Counted from the first letter of the stretch, positions 10,333 to 19,841 are shown. The stretch: 64,000 bases of DNA from Corynebacterium parakroppenstedtii (GCF_019754935.1 NZ_JAGSOA010000001.1:682001-746000), one strand, 5' to 3'. Translations and numbers: made by a program. Notes: generated by a model not told the origin, from the sequence alone.

Positions 10333-10461
10333 TGAAGTCCTCGCAGTTTACTTTTCACATGGTGACGCGAACCAGCATCGCGCCCATAGCTTTACCTAGT
10401 TTACGGATTCCTTTCATAGATGGAACCCACCGGTACCATCTTTGGAACTCCGCAATGAAAA

Positions 10462-10959
10462 CTACGGATGCAATGCGAACCTCTTAAACGGCCGCCACAC
10501 GGTCCATACCGAAAGTACTATAAACCCAAGGTCGCGTCCTATCTCGGTCAGATAGGTGGAGGGTCCCGCATTGGGATTCGCTCCGCCACCGCCGAAACAT
10601 CCGCAATCAATGCTGAGCCCTCGGGCCCACGCGGAAATGATCGCGATAATAAATACAGTCAACAGACCGATGGAGACCACCGCAGCTGGGCGCAGGAAAA
10701 TCCCGAGTAGCAACAGCACGCCCAGCGCGATTTCGAACACCGGCAGCCCTGCCGCGAGTGGTGAAATGACATCTCTGGGAAGAATTTCATAAGCATTGAT
10801 TGCTTGCTGAGTTTGCAGTGAATCACGTAGTTTCGAAATTCCACTGATAATCCATACTGCGGCCATAGCCAGACGGGTAATCAGGCTGATGATATCGAGA
10901 ATGAGAGTCTTGTGGCCGTCTTGTGAGCCCGCGTTTCCGCTCTGCACCACCGTATCCAT
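10462..10959 (-). CDS. MauE/DoxX-family redox-associated membrane protein
   Basis: 165 residues with four predicted membrane helices (about 24-45, 72-92, 98-120, 145-162). The loop LSIDCGCFGGGG (about 122-133) carries the Cys-Gly-Cys-Phe-Gly signature of MauE-type proteins, which are thought to support disulfide formation or reduction, and ISKLRDS follows helix 1 as in DoxX proteins. It precedes the DsbA-like gene on the same strand, so the two probably form an extracytoplasmic thiol-redox pair. The frame extends to 11010; the ATG at 10957-10959 was chosen because AGGAAAG lies upstream. Confidence 0.8.
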   Translation of the reverse strand: MDTVVQSGNAGSQDGHKTLILDIISLITRLAMAAVWIISGISKLRDSLQTQQAINAYEILPRDVISPLAAGLPVFEIALGVLLLLGIFLRPAAVVSIGLLTVFIIAIISAWARGLSIDCGCFGGGGANPNAGPSTYLTEIGRDLGFIVLSVWTVWRPFKRFALHP

Positions 10960-11221
10960 GTACTTCCATCTTTCCTGTGATCGGCACATCCGTTTCCGGG
11001 CGCCTCGCAATGGAGCTCCAGCATAGCCTCACGCGCAGCACCACGGTAACCCGCTCCTAGCCGTGCTTCCTCGTCGTTCTTTATCGTCGGAACTCTTATT
11101 TTTGATTGAGCCTGGTAGCAACCGTGTCGCTGACGTGTCTCGATGCTACAACTATGTTAATTCTTCACATTTTCTGAGGATTTAATAAGTTTTTTCACAG
11201 CCAATCTGTATCTTTTTATCC

Positions 11222-12640
11222 ATGGATTCCTTCTCCTCCTGGCTTTCCGACGTTGACTCCGTCGTATGGGGCCCATTCGTCCTCATCCCCCTGCTGCTGG
11301 GAACTGGCCTATGGCTCACCTATCGTCTACGAGCCGTCCAGTTCCGCAAAATCTTCTCGGCCTTGCGGCTAGGGCTGCTCGACCGCGAAGACGATGGCGG
11401 AGAAGGCGACATCACGCAATACCAAGCATTGACGACGGCCCTCGCGGCGACCGTCGGCGTCGGCAATATTGTCGGTGTCGCGACGGCTATTTCGGTGGGT
11501 GGTCCCGGCGCGTTGGTGTGGATGTGGATCACCGGCCTCGTGGGGATGGCCTCGAAGTATTCCGAAGCCTTCCTCGGTGTGCGGTTCCGCGAAACCGACA
11601 GCCAGGGCACGATGTCCGGTGGCCCGATGCGATACCTCACCAAAGGAATCCCCAACGGTTTCGGCGCATTCTTGGGATGGTTCTTCACCATCGCCGCGAT
11701 TATCGCCAGCTTCGGTATCGGCAACTTGACCCAAGCCAACGCTATTGCGACAGGGCTTGAGGACTCCTTCCAGATTGACCCATGGGTGTCGGGAATCTTC
11801 ATGTTTATCCTGGTCGGCGCGGTATTGCTCGGCGGAATCCAGGCGATCGGGAAAATCACGTCCGGCTTCGTCCCACTGATGATCCTGGTGTACATCGTCG
11901 GCGGCACGGTGGTCCTAGCTATGAAAGCTGACCAGATCCCTCACGCACTCAGCCTCATTTTTACCGACGCCTTCACGGGTACCGCTGCGGTCGGCGGATT
12001 CGCTGGATCGTCGATCATCATTGCCATTCAGATGGGTGTTGCGCGAGGTATCTTCTCTAACGAATCCGGTATGGGTTCTGCAGCGATCGCCGCTGGAGCT
12101 GCGAAAACGACTCACCCGGTGCGACAGGGCCTCGTGTCTATGACTCAGACCTTTATCGACACGATCATCGTGGTGACGTTCACCGGGCTCGTCGTCATTA
12201 CCACGGGGGTGTGGAACCATGGTGAAGACGCTGCTGGCACCATGACAGCCGACGCGTTCTCGACCGCGCTACCTGGCCAATGGGGCGGAACAATCGTGTC
12301 ATTGTCCATCGTGTTCTTCGCCTTTTCCACGATCTTGGGGTGGTCCTACTACGGCGAACGGTGTGCGCAGCGGGCATTCGGGCGCTGGGGATCCCTCCCC
12401 TACCGGATGGTGTTCACCGCCGTTGTGTTCGTCGGTGCGACGACAGAGCTGAGTACCGTGTGGACCTTCGCCGACCTCGCAAACGGTCTGATGGCCATTC
12501 CTAACTTGATCGGTCTTCTCGTGCTGTCCGGGCTCATCGCCCGCGAGACCAAGGCTTACCTCGACTGGGATCCGCGTTTGAAAGCAAATGCGGAGCAATG
12601 TGCGGCATTCCTTAAGGAACAGGGAACCGACTGGCGGTAG
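11222..12640 (+). CDS. sodium:alanine/glycine symporter (AGCS family)
   Basis: 472 residues with about ten membrane helices. The AGCS signature region GVGNIVGVATAISVGGPGALVWMW (about 78-101) and the following KYSEAFLGVRFRE are intact, as is the GWSYYGERC segment near the C-terminus. Members import alanine or glycine with Na+. It is transcribed alone. The 262 bp upstream contain AT-rich promoter-like sequence (around 11155-11215) and no other gene. Confidence 0.9.
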   Translation: MDSFSSWLSDVDSVVWGPFVLIPLLLGTGLWLTYRLRAVQFRKIFSALRLGLLDREDDGGEGDITQYQALTTALAATVGVGNIVGVATAISVGGPGALVWMWITGLVGMASKYSEAFLGVRFRETDSQGTMSGGPMRYLTKGIPNGFGAFLGWFFTIAAIIASFGIGNLTQANAIATGLEDSFQIDPWVSGIFMFILVGAVLLGGIQAIGKITSGFVPLMILVYIVGGTVVLAMKADQIPHALSLIFTDAFTGTAAVGGFAGSSIIIAIQMGVARGIFSNESGMGSAAIAAGAAKTTHPVRQGLVSMTQTFIDTIIVVTFTGLVVITTGVWNHGEDAAGTMTADAFSTALPGQWGGTIVSLSIVFFAFSTILGWSYYGERCAQRAFGRWGSLPYRMVFTAVVFVGATTELSTVWTFADLANGLMAIPNLIGLLVLSGLIARETKAYLDWDPRLKANAEQCAAFLKEQGTDWR

Positions 12641-12729
12641 TCCGCTGGCGGTGGCTTACACGGCCCGAGCGTCGAACCGCACAGCCCTACTGCAAGCACA
12701 CCGCGATCAAGATATGCCACACTCGAAGT

Positions 12730-13359
12730 ATGTCTGGTCTACACGATGGGGATACCGCGCAGGGTCGTCGCTCTCCTGACCTCGTGATGGGTGAGGACGG
12801 GCGAGCGCGTCCTCCATGGGCAGCGTCGGACCCGCTGCTGATGGAGTATTACGACACCGAATGGGGCATGCCGGTGAAAACAGAATCGGGCGTGTTCGAG
12901 CGCCTCTCCCTCGAGGCGTTTCAATCCGGCCTTTCATGGTCAACCATTTTGCGTAAACGACCGGCTTTTCGGGAAGCGTTCGCCAACTTTGATCCAGATA
13001 TCGTCGCCACTTTCGACGAGGATGCGGTGGCGTCGCTCATGGCAAACCCGGCAATCATTCGTAATGAACGAAAGCTTCGGGCGACTATTAGGAACGCACA
13101 GGCAACTCTTAAACTCCACGAAGAAAATTCTTATCTCTCCGACGTGGTCTGGTCTTATGCTTCCACCCCACTGCCCAGGCCTTTTCGGTTATCCGACATC
13201 CCTTCGCGTACGCCGGAATCAGCAGCGCTAGCGAAGACGTTGAAGAAGAAAGGCTTTTCTTTCGTCGGCCCGACCACGATGTTTGCGCTTATGGAAGCAT
13301 TAGGAATCGTGGATACGCATCTCGTCGGTGCTTATCACCCCTTGGATTCCGTCGATTAA
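12730..13359 (+). CDS. tag: DNA-3-methyladenine glycosylase I-like, zinc site largely lost
   Basis: 209 residues covering the whole Tag fold. Tag excises 3-methyladenine from alkylated DNA. Base-pocket residues are kept: Tyr in YYDTEWG (E. coli Tyr16), Glu in LEAFQSGLSW (Glu38) and the Trp of GLSW (Trp46). Three of the four zinc ligands of the E. coli enzyme appear replaced: the N-terminal RCxW is RPPW, the His in YHDxEWG is Tyr, and the Cys in DHxxGC is Ala (THLVGAYH); only the second His remains. The fold may be stabilised without zinc. About 20 extra residues precede the family start, so an ATG at 12787 is an alternative. Confidence 0.85.
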   Translation: MSGLHDGDTAQGRRSPDLVMGEDGRARPPWAASDPLLMEYYDTEWGMPVKTESGVFERLSLEAFQSGLSWSTILRKRPAFREAFANFDPDIVATFDEDAVASLMANPAIIRNERKLRATIRNAQATLKLHEENSYLSDVVWSYASTPLPRPFRLSDIPSRTPESAALAKTLKKKGFSFVGPTTMFALMEALGIVDTHLVGAYHPLDSVD

Positions 13360-13434
13360 TTACCTTCCTTACGGGAATACTCGGGTTCGGTAATAATAAA
13401 AATAGGAACAACAGTACTAGAGAAATGGAGAATC

Positions 13435-14232
13435 ATGACTAATAATTCATCAACACCAGGCGATAACAACAAGAAAGGAAAGGGGACTCCCGACGATCCT
13501 TTCGAGCCCGACGCCGTCTACGGTGCCGATGGCCGACGGGCCGACGGTGGCTCCTCAGCTAGTAACGACGACCGGTCCTCAGCTGGTTATGACCGCGCCG
13601 GAGGATTTTCCTCAGGATATGCCTCTGCGTTTGGGAATAGCCCCGGCTTTGGTGGGCTTGGGTCATTAATGAGCGAAAGCCCAGTCGCTGCCGTCGCCTC
13701 CAAAGGATCGGGATGGCTAGCAGCGTTAGGAGGACTAGCCACCGTTGTCGGCCTTGTCGTGGCGATCTGGCCTCATGCTGGAATTAGCGTCTTTGCGTGG
13801 GCCGCGGGGATCTTCTCCATTTTGGCCGGAGGTGCACTTGTCTGGTTCGGTCTCACCACCAAATCTATCCCCGTCCTCCCTGGCATTGGCGCCTTCTTCG
13901 GCATCCTCCTCGTCCTCGCCGGCATCGGCGCCCTGATCTCACCGCAGAGTTTCGGTGCCGTCATCGTGATCGCCATCGGTTTCATGGCTTTAGCTCAAGG
14001 GCTCACGACGTTTAGCACCGGCCGAGTGATCTCCCGGATGTCCGGGTCCTCCAGCTACCTGACGTGGAGCGGCATCCTGTCCATCGTCTTGGGCGTTATC
14101 TTTATCATCGCTCCCCTGACGAGCCTCTACAGCCTGACCATCTTGATGGGCATCATGCTCGCCGCCTTTGGGATCATGATGATCATCGCTGGCGTCCGCG
14201 GCCGCAGGTTCTTCTCATCGTCTCGCCGCTAG
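13435..14232 (+). CDS. DUF308 (HdeD-like) membrane protein
   Basis: 265 residues. The first ~95 are polar and Gly/Ser/Asp-rich and probably disordered in the cytoplasm. Six membrane helices follow (about 100-255), with the repeated GIxxIxxGxxxxxxP pattern of the HdeD/DUF308 family, for example GILSIVLGVIFIIAPLTSL. Its biochemical role is unknown; E. coli HdeD is linked to acid resistance. GGAGAATC sits just before the ATG. Confidence 0.75.
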   Translation: MTNNSSTPGDNNKKGKGTPDDPFEPDAVYGADGRRADGGSSASNDDRSSAGYDRAGGFSSGYASAFGNSPGFGGLGSLMSESPVAAVASKGSGWLAALGGLATVVGLVVAIWPHAGISVFAWAAGIFSILAGGALVWFGLTTKSIPVLPGIGAFFGILLVLAGIGALISPQSFGAVIVIAIGFMALAQGLTTFSTGRVISRMSGSSSYLTWSGILSIVLGVIFIIAPLTSLYSLTILMGIMLAAFGIMMIIAGVRGRRFFSSSRR

Positions 14233-14267
14233 CGCGCGGACGTAACATCACCTCATCTTCGTGAGCA

Positions 14268-15749
14268 TCACTTGTCGTCTGGGCCATAATAGGCCCAGGC
14301 TTCATGCTCTCTGAAGTCACTTTGCCCCTGGGACACCATGACCAGGGGCTCTTTTTCGTTTCCGCCCGCTCCGTCGCCGAACCACGTGTTTTCTGGCGAG
14401 GCAGCCTGCTCATCGCGGCCGCGGATTGCGTCGATAACCAAAACCACCGAATACCACAACGCAACGACAACGAGAATAGCGATACCGGTGTACACAAAAC
14501 TTCCACGAACAATCGCTGGGTCCGAGGACTCATTCTGCTGAAGGTGCTTAAACGCCGGCACACTGTACTGGCTGACAAACGGGATGTAGATCACGCTGAC
14601 GAGAGCGACCGCACACAACCCCGCCACCTGGTCTAAAGACCACCGCACACGTTTGTTCTGAATCAACCTGATCGGCGCCGTGAGACCGCGCGCAATAGCG
14701 TCGATAAGCAAGACTGCTAGGGGGACGAGGAAAACCCAATGGTGGAACCATGAAAATGGGGCAATAATTGGTGCGGTTATTCCCGACAGACACAGGGCCA
14801 TCGCGACATTACCGCGTTTGATCGCGCCGAAAGCTGCGATGCAGAACACCAGGACGATCGCGATGGATAGCTCGATCCATACCATCATTTGGTTGTCGAT
14901 ATGCAGCCGGTACAGCACTCCCCGGAGCGACTGGGCCCCTGGATTACTTTGGGGCCCGATCCGGTCCGTATTGAACATGTAATGGGTCCAATACTTCGAT
15001 CCGTCCGGAATGATGATGCACCCGGCAACGATTGTTGCAGCAAAAACGACGACAGCGGTGATCAAGGCTTTCCAGCGCCGCTCGATGATAAAAATGAGTA
15101 CCGAGAACGCAGGCGTAAGTTTTATACCTGCAGCGAGCCCCGTTCCTATTCCGCGTCCAAAGTTCGTTTTGCGACGAAGAAAGTCCAGGGCAACGAGGCC
15201 CATCAAATAAATATTGACCTGGCCGAAAAAGAATGTGCCATGAATTGCCGAGAGATTAAATGAAGCAAATACCGTGGCAAGGGAAATGATAATCAGTGAA
15301 AAAGACCATTTATAGCCACGTTGTCTCAAAATCCCGATGATCACCGCGAAAAGGACAATCAGGGAGCCTATCTGCCAATACACAGCAAGTGTTTTGCGAT
15401 CAACCAGCGTCATCGGGGTGAACGCGACGGCCGCGAAGGGCGGGTAGGTAAAGGGCAAGTTGAAAATATAGTCCTTGCCATACAAATTGTGCCCCTCGGA
15501 AACGTGCTGGACAGCCTTGTAATAAACGGAAAAGTCCAAGGGCCACACAAACAAATTGCCGAGATTTTTATTCCGCACACTCGACGAGGTGTAACGAATA
15601 ATCGCCCAGACCGCTAAAAAGATCAATCCGAGAGATATGCCAAGCCCACCTCGGATGGGCTTTCTCTCTGGAGCCGGTTCTTGAGTCGGCTCATATTTTT
15701 GCGGACGACGAATTTGCACAGCGTCGATAATATATTGTGACCTCGCCAC
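14268..15749 (-). CDS. GT87-family polyprenol-phosphate-dependent mannosyltransferase-like protein
   Basis: 493 residues, about ten to eleven membrane helices, start GTG. Family marks are the first extracytoplasmic loop with WPLDFSVYY (Asp about residue 72, equivalent to the essential Asp of PimE-type enzymes) and GHNLYGKDYIFNLPFTYPPF. GT87/DUF2029 enzymes use decaprenyl-phosphate-linked mannose (or arabinose) to extend phosphatidylinositol mannosides, lipomannan or arabinogalactan outside the membrane. Which glycan is built here cannot be told. The polar C-terminal tail is about 45 residues. Confidence 0.8.
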   Translation of the reverse strand: MARSQYIIDAVQIRRPQKYEPTQEPAPERKPIRGGLGISLGLIFLAVWAIIRYTSSSVRNKNLGNLFVWPLDFSVYYKAVQHVSEGHNLYGKDYIFNLPFTYPPFAAVAFTPMTLVDRKTLAVYWQIGSLIVLFAVIIGILRQRGYKWSFSLIIISLATVFASFNLSAIHGTFFFGQVNIYLMGLVALDFLRRKTNFGRGIGTGLAAGIKLTPAFSVLIFIIERRWKALITAVVVFAATIVAGCIIIPDGSKYWTHYMFNTDRIGPQSNPGAQSLRGVLYRLHIDNQMMVWIELSIAIVLVFCIAAFGAIKRGNVAMALCLSGITAPIIAPFSWFHHWVFLVPLAVLLIDAIARGLTAPIRLIQNKRVRWSLDQVAGLCAVALVSVIYIPFVSQYSVPAFKHLQQNESSDPAIVRGSFVYTGIAILVVVALWYSVVLVIDAIRGRDEQAASPENTWFGDGAGGNEKEPLVMVSQGQSDFREHEAWAYYGPDDK

Positions 15750-15837
15750 GTCCTAGCCCAGCCCGACCTCACTCATAAACACCCTTGAAGCACGTTCGAT
15801 ACAACGTTGATGACTGGGGATTATGACTTGTACGACG

Positions 15838-15862
15838 AAACCCCGGTCTGTTACGACCGGGG
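15838..15862 (-). terminator. terminator-like hairpin after ssrA
   Basis: CCCCGGTC / GACCGGGG form an 8-bp GC-rich stem with loop TGTTAC, 6 bp past the tmRNA 3' CCA on the minus strand, followed by a short T-rich stretch. Confidence 0.65.
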
Positions 15863-15868
15863 TGTGTC

Positions 15869-16246
15869 TGGTGGAGCCGCCGAGAATCGAACTCGGGTCC
15901 TCCGTCATCGCGCCAGGGCTTCTCCGTGCGCAGTTCGCGCGGAGTCTCTACTCGGCCTTCCAGATCAGGCGAACTTGTCTGGATGACAGGCCCAGTTGTC
16001 AGTAAGAAGTCCCACAACGCCCCGACAACACAACGGTGTGGCAAGTTCCCTCAACGATGCCAGGATCCAGGCCGGGAACGAACCTGGGCTGACAGACACG
16101 CTTCGCTAGATTAAGCAGCGAGAGCGTAGTCGCGCTGAGTATTCTCGGCGCTTATCAATGTGCTACGACGCTTAACGGTGGTCTCTAGCCTGCACCGGCA
16201 CGCTTCCCCTGGCTTGAAGAACGGAGTCGAAACCAAAATCGGCCCC
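15869..16246 (-). ncRNA. ssrA: transfer-messenger RNA (tmRNA)
   Basis: The 5' end GGGGCCGATTTTGGTTTCGAC (16246 downwards) and the 3' end ...TTCGATTCTCGGCGGCTCCACCA form the tRNA-like acceptor GGGGCCG/CGGCTCC, with an encoded CCA at 15869-15871 and a T-arm GTTCGAA-like loop. The tag frame at 16149-16111 reads AENTQRDYALAA-stop, close to the C. glutamicum tag and ending in the usual protease signal ALAA. With SmpB (gene 1.3 kb upstream) it rescues stalled ribosomes and marks the peptide for degradation. Confidence 0.95.
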
Positions 16247-16296
16247 TCATCACACGTTTGCGGGTACGCATGCGAAACAAACGTGGAGAATCGAAG

Positions 16297-17502
16297 TTAC
16301 TCCGGGTTCTCAGATGAGTCAAGGGGCTGGGAACTTCGCTCGTCCTTCTCGACGACGTCTCTTTCCTTGGGCGTCTTGGCAGGAGGCGTGTTGTTAGAAG
16401 AGGCGTTGTCGGACTGATTGACCGCGAGGTTGTTTTTTGTGTTCTTCTTCGCGCGTTCCGATTTCCTATGATTCCGCCACGCCGTCACACCGACGACGAG
16501 CCCGATAACGATGGGAACCCACATCCTCGGATGGTCGATGAGGAAAACAACCCAATCCGGCAGAGGGATTGACGGTAGGTTCCAATGCGGCCACGGGATG
16601 CGAGGCCATGAAATATGTGGCCAGGGAATATGCGGCAACGATATCGACGGCCAGGGAATATGCGGCAACGGTATGGACGGCCACGGAATATTGAAGTCAG
16701 GCAATAGACCAAGAAGCCAATCCATGATTCGGCCGAGGAGCGGAAGAACAATGAAGACAAAGATCGCCCATCCAGCCTTTGATGTGCCCGCGATCATGGG
16801 ATAGAGAAATCCCTTCCAGGGCGATTCTTGCATCTCCGTAAAACGGCGTGCTGACCGGGAATCTTCAGGCGGTTCGAGGGCTAAAACAGTATCCTTATCC
16901 TCCTTATAGAAGGCCGACATCAGCTCCCCCAAAGGATTCACATCGACCTGAACACGCGGTTTATCTCGGGGAGAGCGACTATTGGTGTATTCACCGGGCT
17001 TGAGGGGCTTCTCAGCGGGCAATACATATTTCGACAGCTTCTCTAAACGGGCATAGGGTTCGTCTTCAATCTCGAGAAGTAATCCTTTAGATGGCGACGC
17101 TTCCCATCGTTCAAGAAAGCTTCCTGTTTTGCGCCCTATTCTCCCCCGCTTCGTGACCCATTTGATTCGCCGCGCCATCGAAGTCTTAAACTCGCGGTCG
17201 GATTTCGCGAACGCTTGGGCAACTTTTACTTGACTCTGTCGCTTCTCTTCTTCCTTATCCTCTAGGCCGTCCTTGTCTTTTTCGACGTCCTCGCCGACCC
17301 CCTTGTCGACGCCGTTCGAACCGCCCTTATCCTTGTCGCGGTCTTTCCCGTCCTCGTCTTTGTCGTCGGTGATGATCTCCGGCCAACCCGCGTCGATAGT
17401 GCGCAGATGTTCAGGGGTAGCGATGGTTAACTTGATGGCACCACGGGTCGGATGCTGGGCGGTCCATACTTCGGGAGCGAACAGATCTGAGTCCCCCATC
17501 AT
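16297..17502 (-). CDS. membrane protein with tandem IPWP repeats, function unknown
   Basis: 401 residues between smpB and ssrA. The N-terminal ~45 residues are followed by a very charged Asp/Lys-rich segment (about 46-95), a soluble region of ~130 residues, a membrane helix (about 236-256, WAIFVFIVLPLLGRIMDWLL), four 10-residue repeats of pattern IPWP[SH]I[PS][LW]P[HR] (about 270-315) and a second helix (about 320-345, MWVPIVIGLVVGVTAW), then a polar tail. The loop between the helices would thus be a rigid Pro/Trp-rich segment, probably at the outer membrane face. I do not recognise the family. Confidence 0.65.
   Translation of the reverse strand: MMGDSDLFAPEVWTAQHPTRGAIKLTIATPEHLRTIDAGWPEIITDDKDEDGKDRDKDKGGSNGVDKGVGEDVEKDKDGLEDKEEEKRQSQVKVAQAFAKSDREFKTSMARRIKWVTKRGRIGRKTGSFLERWEASPSKGLLLEIEDEPYARLEKLSKYVLPAEKPLKPGEYTNSRSPRDKPRVQVDVNPLGELMSAFYKEDKDTVLALEPPEDSRSARRFTEMQESPWKGFLYPMIAGTSKAGWAIFVFIVLPLLGRIMDWLLGLLPDFNIPWPSIPLPHIPWPSISLPHIPWPHISWPRIPWPHWNLPSIPLPDWVVFLIDHPRMWVPIVIGLVVGVTAWRNHRKSERAKKNTKNNLAVNQSDNASSNNTPPAKTPKERDVVEKDERSSQPLDSSENPE
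16619..16690 (-). repeat. 30-bp tandem repeat inside the IPWP-repeat gene
   Basis: Two adjacent 30-bp units (16619-16648 and 16649-16678) differ at two positions; a degraded third unit starts at 16679 and more diverged units lie on the other side (16570-16618). Each unit encodes one IPWPSI-type decapeptide, so the protein repeat arose, at least partly, by recent in-frame duplication. Confidence 0.85.
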
Positions 17503-17589
17503 TGCTCCTCCCTCAAGTAGGCCAGTACAGCTAAGTATTTTTCATACTCAATCACATCTGGCCAGCAATTACTACCCCGAAACCGGCCC

Positions 17590-18141
17590 CTAGCCCGTCA
17601 GGCCCTTCACGCGCCTGCCGAGGGCACGAGTTGCCTCCCGCTCTTCGGTCCGACGCTTGATATCTTGGCGACGGTCATAGTCCTGTTTACCGCGGCCCAG
17701 AGCTAATTCCACTTTCAATTTCCCGTCGGAAAAATACAGGCTCAACGGAATCAGCGTGTTATTGCCGTCGCGCACCTTGCCCATGATGGAATCAATCTCG
17801 TTGCGGTGGAGCAGCAACTTTCGCGTCCGCCGGGGCGAATGGTTAGTCCAGTGCCCCTTCGAGTACTCCGGAATGTGGAGGTGCTGCAACCACACTTCGC
17901 CGTCGTCAATCGTCGCGAAGGAATCAATTAACGACGCTTTCCCCTCGCGGAGGGACTTCACCTCAGTCCCGACGAGCTGAATCCCAGCTTCCCACGTATC
18001 AAGGATGGTGTAGTCGTGACGCGCCCGCCGGTTAGTAGCAACAACCAACCGTTTGTTCGCGTTCTTTTTCGACGCCTTCGACTGGGCTTTCTTTTTACCC
18101 TTAGCCGCCCCGTGGTCAACTAATGTCGCTTTTTTCGCCAC
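17590..18141 (-). CDS. smpB: SsrA-binding protein SmpB
   Basis: 183 residues. It binds tmRNA and mimics part of a tRNA in the stalled ribosome. The beta-barrel core is recognisable from NRRARHDYTILDTWEAGI, GTEVKSLREGKASL, and HRNEIDSIMGKV (about 37-125), followed by ALGRGKQDYDRRQDIKRR, whose basic tail enters the mRNA channel. A Lys/Ala-rich extension of about 30 residues before the core makes it longer than the usual ~160. It is in the same neighbourhood as ssrA, which it serves. Confidence 0.95.
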   Translation of the reverse strand: MAKKATLVDHGAAKGKKKAQSKASKKNANKRLVVATNRRARHDYTILDTWEAGIQLVGTEVKSLREGKASLIDSFATIDDGEVWLQHLHIPEYSKGHWTNHSPRRTRKLLLHRNEIDSIMGKVRDGNNTLIPLSLYFSDGKLKVELALGRGKQDYDRRQDIKRRTEEREATRALGRRVKGLTG

Positions 18142-18237
18142 GTCGAACTCCTCACAACTACATTTCCATCATCGACACAGTGCGCACCGAACGCGATGCG
18201 CACAACGCACATCGCGCTACGTGCTACGCACAGCGTG

Positions 18238-19140
18238 CTAATCCCTTACGTACCAGCGCAATGTTGCTTGCGCGGTAATGGCCGCAAACACTACGCCCAC
18301 AATAATGATGATCGGCGAGACCATTCCAATATCGGCTAAAGTCAGCCGCGCAATCAAACGGGAATCATACAAGCTCTTGAGCGTCTTATCGAGAACAAAT
18401 TCCTTGCCCAAGATAAGCCCACCGATTGCCACCAGCGATCCCAGGAATGACGCCAACACCGCTTCCAAGACGAACGGGGCTTGAGTAAACCACCGAGTAG
18501 CACCCACCATCCGCATGATCGTTGTTTCTTGCCGTCGGGAATAAGCCGCAATCTGGACCATGTTCACGATCAAGAACACCGCAGCGATCGCCTGTACAAA
18601 CGCCACCACGAAGGTCGCATTTCTAATGGCATTGAGGTTATTCGTGGCACCGCGGAGGTCATCAACCTGGTCAACGACCTCGGAGACCTGTGGCATATCC
18701 TTCACGCCATCAAGAGGCTTCGTATCCAGCGGATCTTTCAACCGCACGTGTAAGGCGGCCGGTAGAGCGTCAGGGCTCGTATCTGCTACAAGACGGGGAT
18801 CAGAGTCCTGAAACAGCTCCTTGAAATGCTCATAGGACTGCTCGCGGCTACGGAATGTCACCGATTCGACACCGTCATCGGACTTCAGCTTATCCTGAAC
18901 TTCCTTACATTCCGTGCTGGAGCAGTTCTTGTCGTTGGCCGAAATGTTGTCATCAAGCTGGACCATGACCTCAACGCGATCCAGGTAAATGTCCTTGGTT
19001 TTTGCCGTCACAGAAGTCACCAAGAACCCGGTGGCCAGCAAAGCCAAGGAGATCGCCGTCGTAATAATCATGGCGATAGTCATCGTCATGTTACGGGTCA
19101 GGCCCGAAAATGCCTCACGGAAAACGAATCTAGTCTTCAT
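18238..19140 (-). CDS. ftsX: cell-division ABC transporter permease FtsX
   Basis: 300 residues with four membrane helices: one near the N-terminus (about 21-43), then a ~130-residue extracytoplasmic loop (MVQLDDNISANDKNCSSTECKEV to about 170), and three C-terminal helices. FtsX with FtsE transmits a division signal across the membrane to peptidoglycan hydrolases (RipC in mycobacteria). The loop holds two Cys (NCSSTEC) that may form a disulfide. The start is 11 nt after the ftsE stop, so the two are co-translated. Confidence 0.95.
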   Translation of the reverse strand: MKTRFVFREAFSGLTRNMTMTIAMIITTAISLALLATGFLVTSVTAKTKDIYLDRVEVMVQLDDNISANDKNCSSTECKEVQDKLKSDDGVESVTFRSREQSYEHFKELFQDSDPRLVADTSPDALPAALHVRLKDPLDTKPLDGVKDMPQVSEVVDQVDDLRGATNNLNAIRNATFVVAFVQAIAAVFLIVNMVQIAAYSRRQETTIMRMVGATRWFTQAPFVLEAVLASFLGSLVAIGGLILGKEFVLDKTLKSLYDSRLIARLTLADIGMVSPIIIIVGVVFAAITAQATLRWYVRD

Positions 19141-19151
19141 TGCGCCCTCCC

Positions 19152-19841
19152 CTACTTTCCGACGCCATACAGGCCACGGGCATCGTCACGAACGAGCTTT
19201 CCAGAGTGGAGCTCCAACACACGCTGGCGCATAGCGTTCACAGCACCGGCGTCGTGTGTCGACATGATCACCGTCGTCCCCATCTGGTTGATGCGGTTGA
19301 GCAGCGTCAAGATATCGGCACTGGTGTCCGGGTCAAGGTTGCCCGTGGGCTCGTCGGCAAGAAGAACTAAGGGGCGGTTGACGGAGGCTCGGGCGATAGC
19401 GACGCGCTGCTGCTCACCCCCGGACAGCTCATTCGGCATACGGTTGCGCTTGCTCCCCAACCCCACAAGGTCAAGCACTTCCTTCACTCGCTTATCAATG
19501 GCCGAGCGTCGTGTCCCAATCACTTCCAGGGCGAACGCCACATTGTCATAGACATTCTTCTTCGGCAGCAGCCGAAAATCCTGGAACACGTAGCCCACCT
19601 TTTGGCGTAGCTGTGGCACCTTCTTTCTGGGCAATTTATTGACGTGGAAATCCTCAACCCACAAGTCCCCGCTACTGACATTCTGTTCCTTCAACATGAG
19701 CTGAAGGAAGGTGGATTTGCCGGATCCCGATGGTCCAATCAGGAAGACAAATTCGCCTTTGTCAATGGTCACAGAGACGGCATCCAGGGCCGGGCGGGTG
19801 GACGTCCGGTACATCTTGGTAACCGCGTCATACTTAATCAC
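19152..19841 (-). CDS. ftsE: cell-division ATP-binding protein FtsE
   Basis: 229-residue ABC ATPase. Walker [10 protein letters not shown] (about 35-43), Q-loop [10 protein letters not shown], signature [14 protein letters not shown], Walker [12 protein letters not shown] and H-loop MSTHDAG are all intact. It drives FtsX at the septum. Encoded directly before ftsX, and downstream of prfB as in other corynebacteria. Confidence 0.95.
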   Translation of the reverse strand: MIKYDAVTKMYRTSTRPALDAVSVTIDKGEFVFLIGPSGSGKSTFLQLMLKEQNVSSGDLWVEDFHVNKLPRKKVPQLRQKVGYVFQDFRLLPKKNVYDNVAFALEVIGTRRSAIDKRVKEVLDLVGLGSKRNRMPNELSGGEQQRVAIARASVNRPLVLLADEPTGNLDPDTSADILTLLNRINQMGTTVIMSTHDAGAVNAMRQRVLELHSGKLVRDDARGLYGVGK

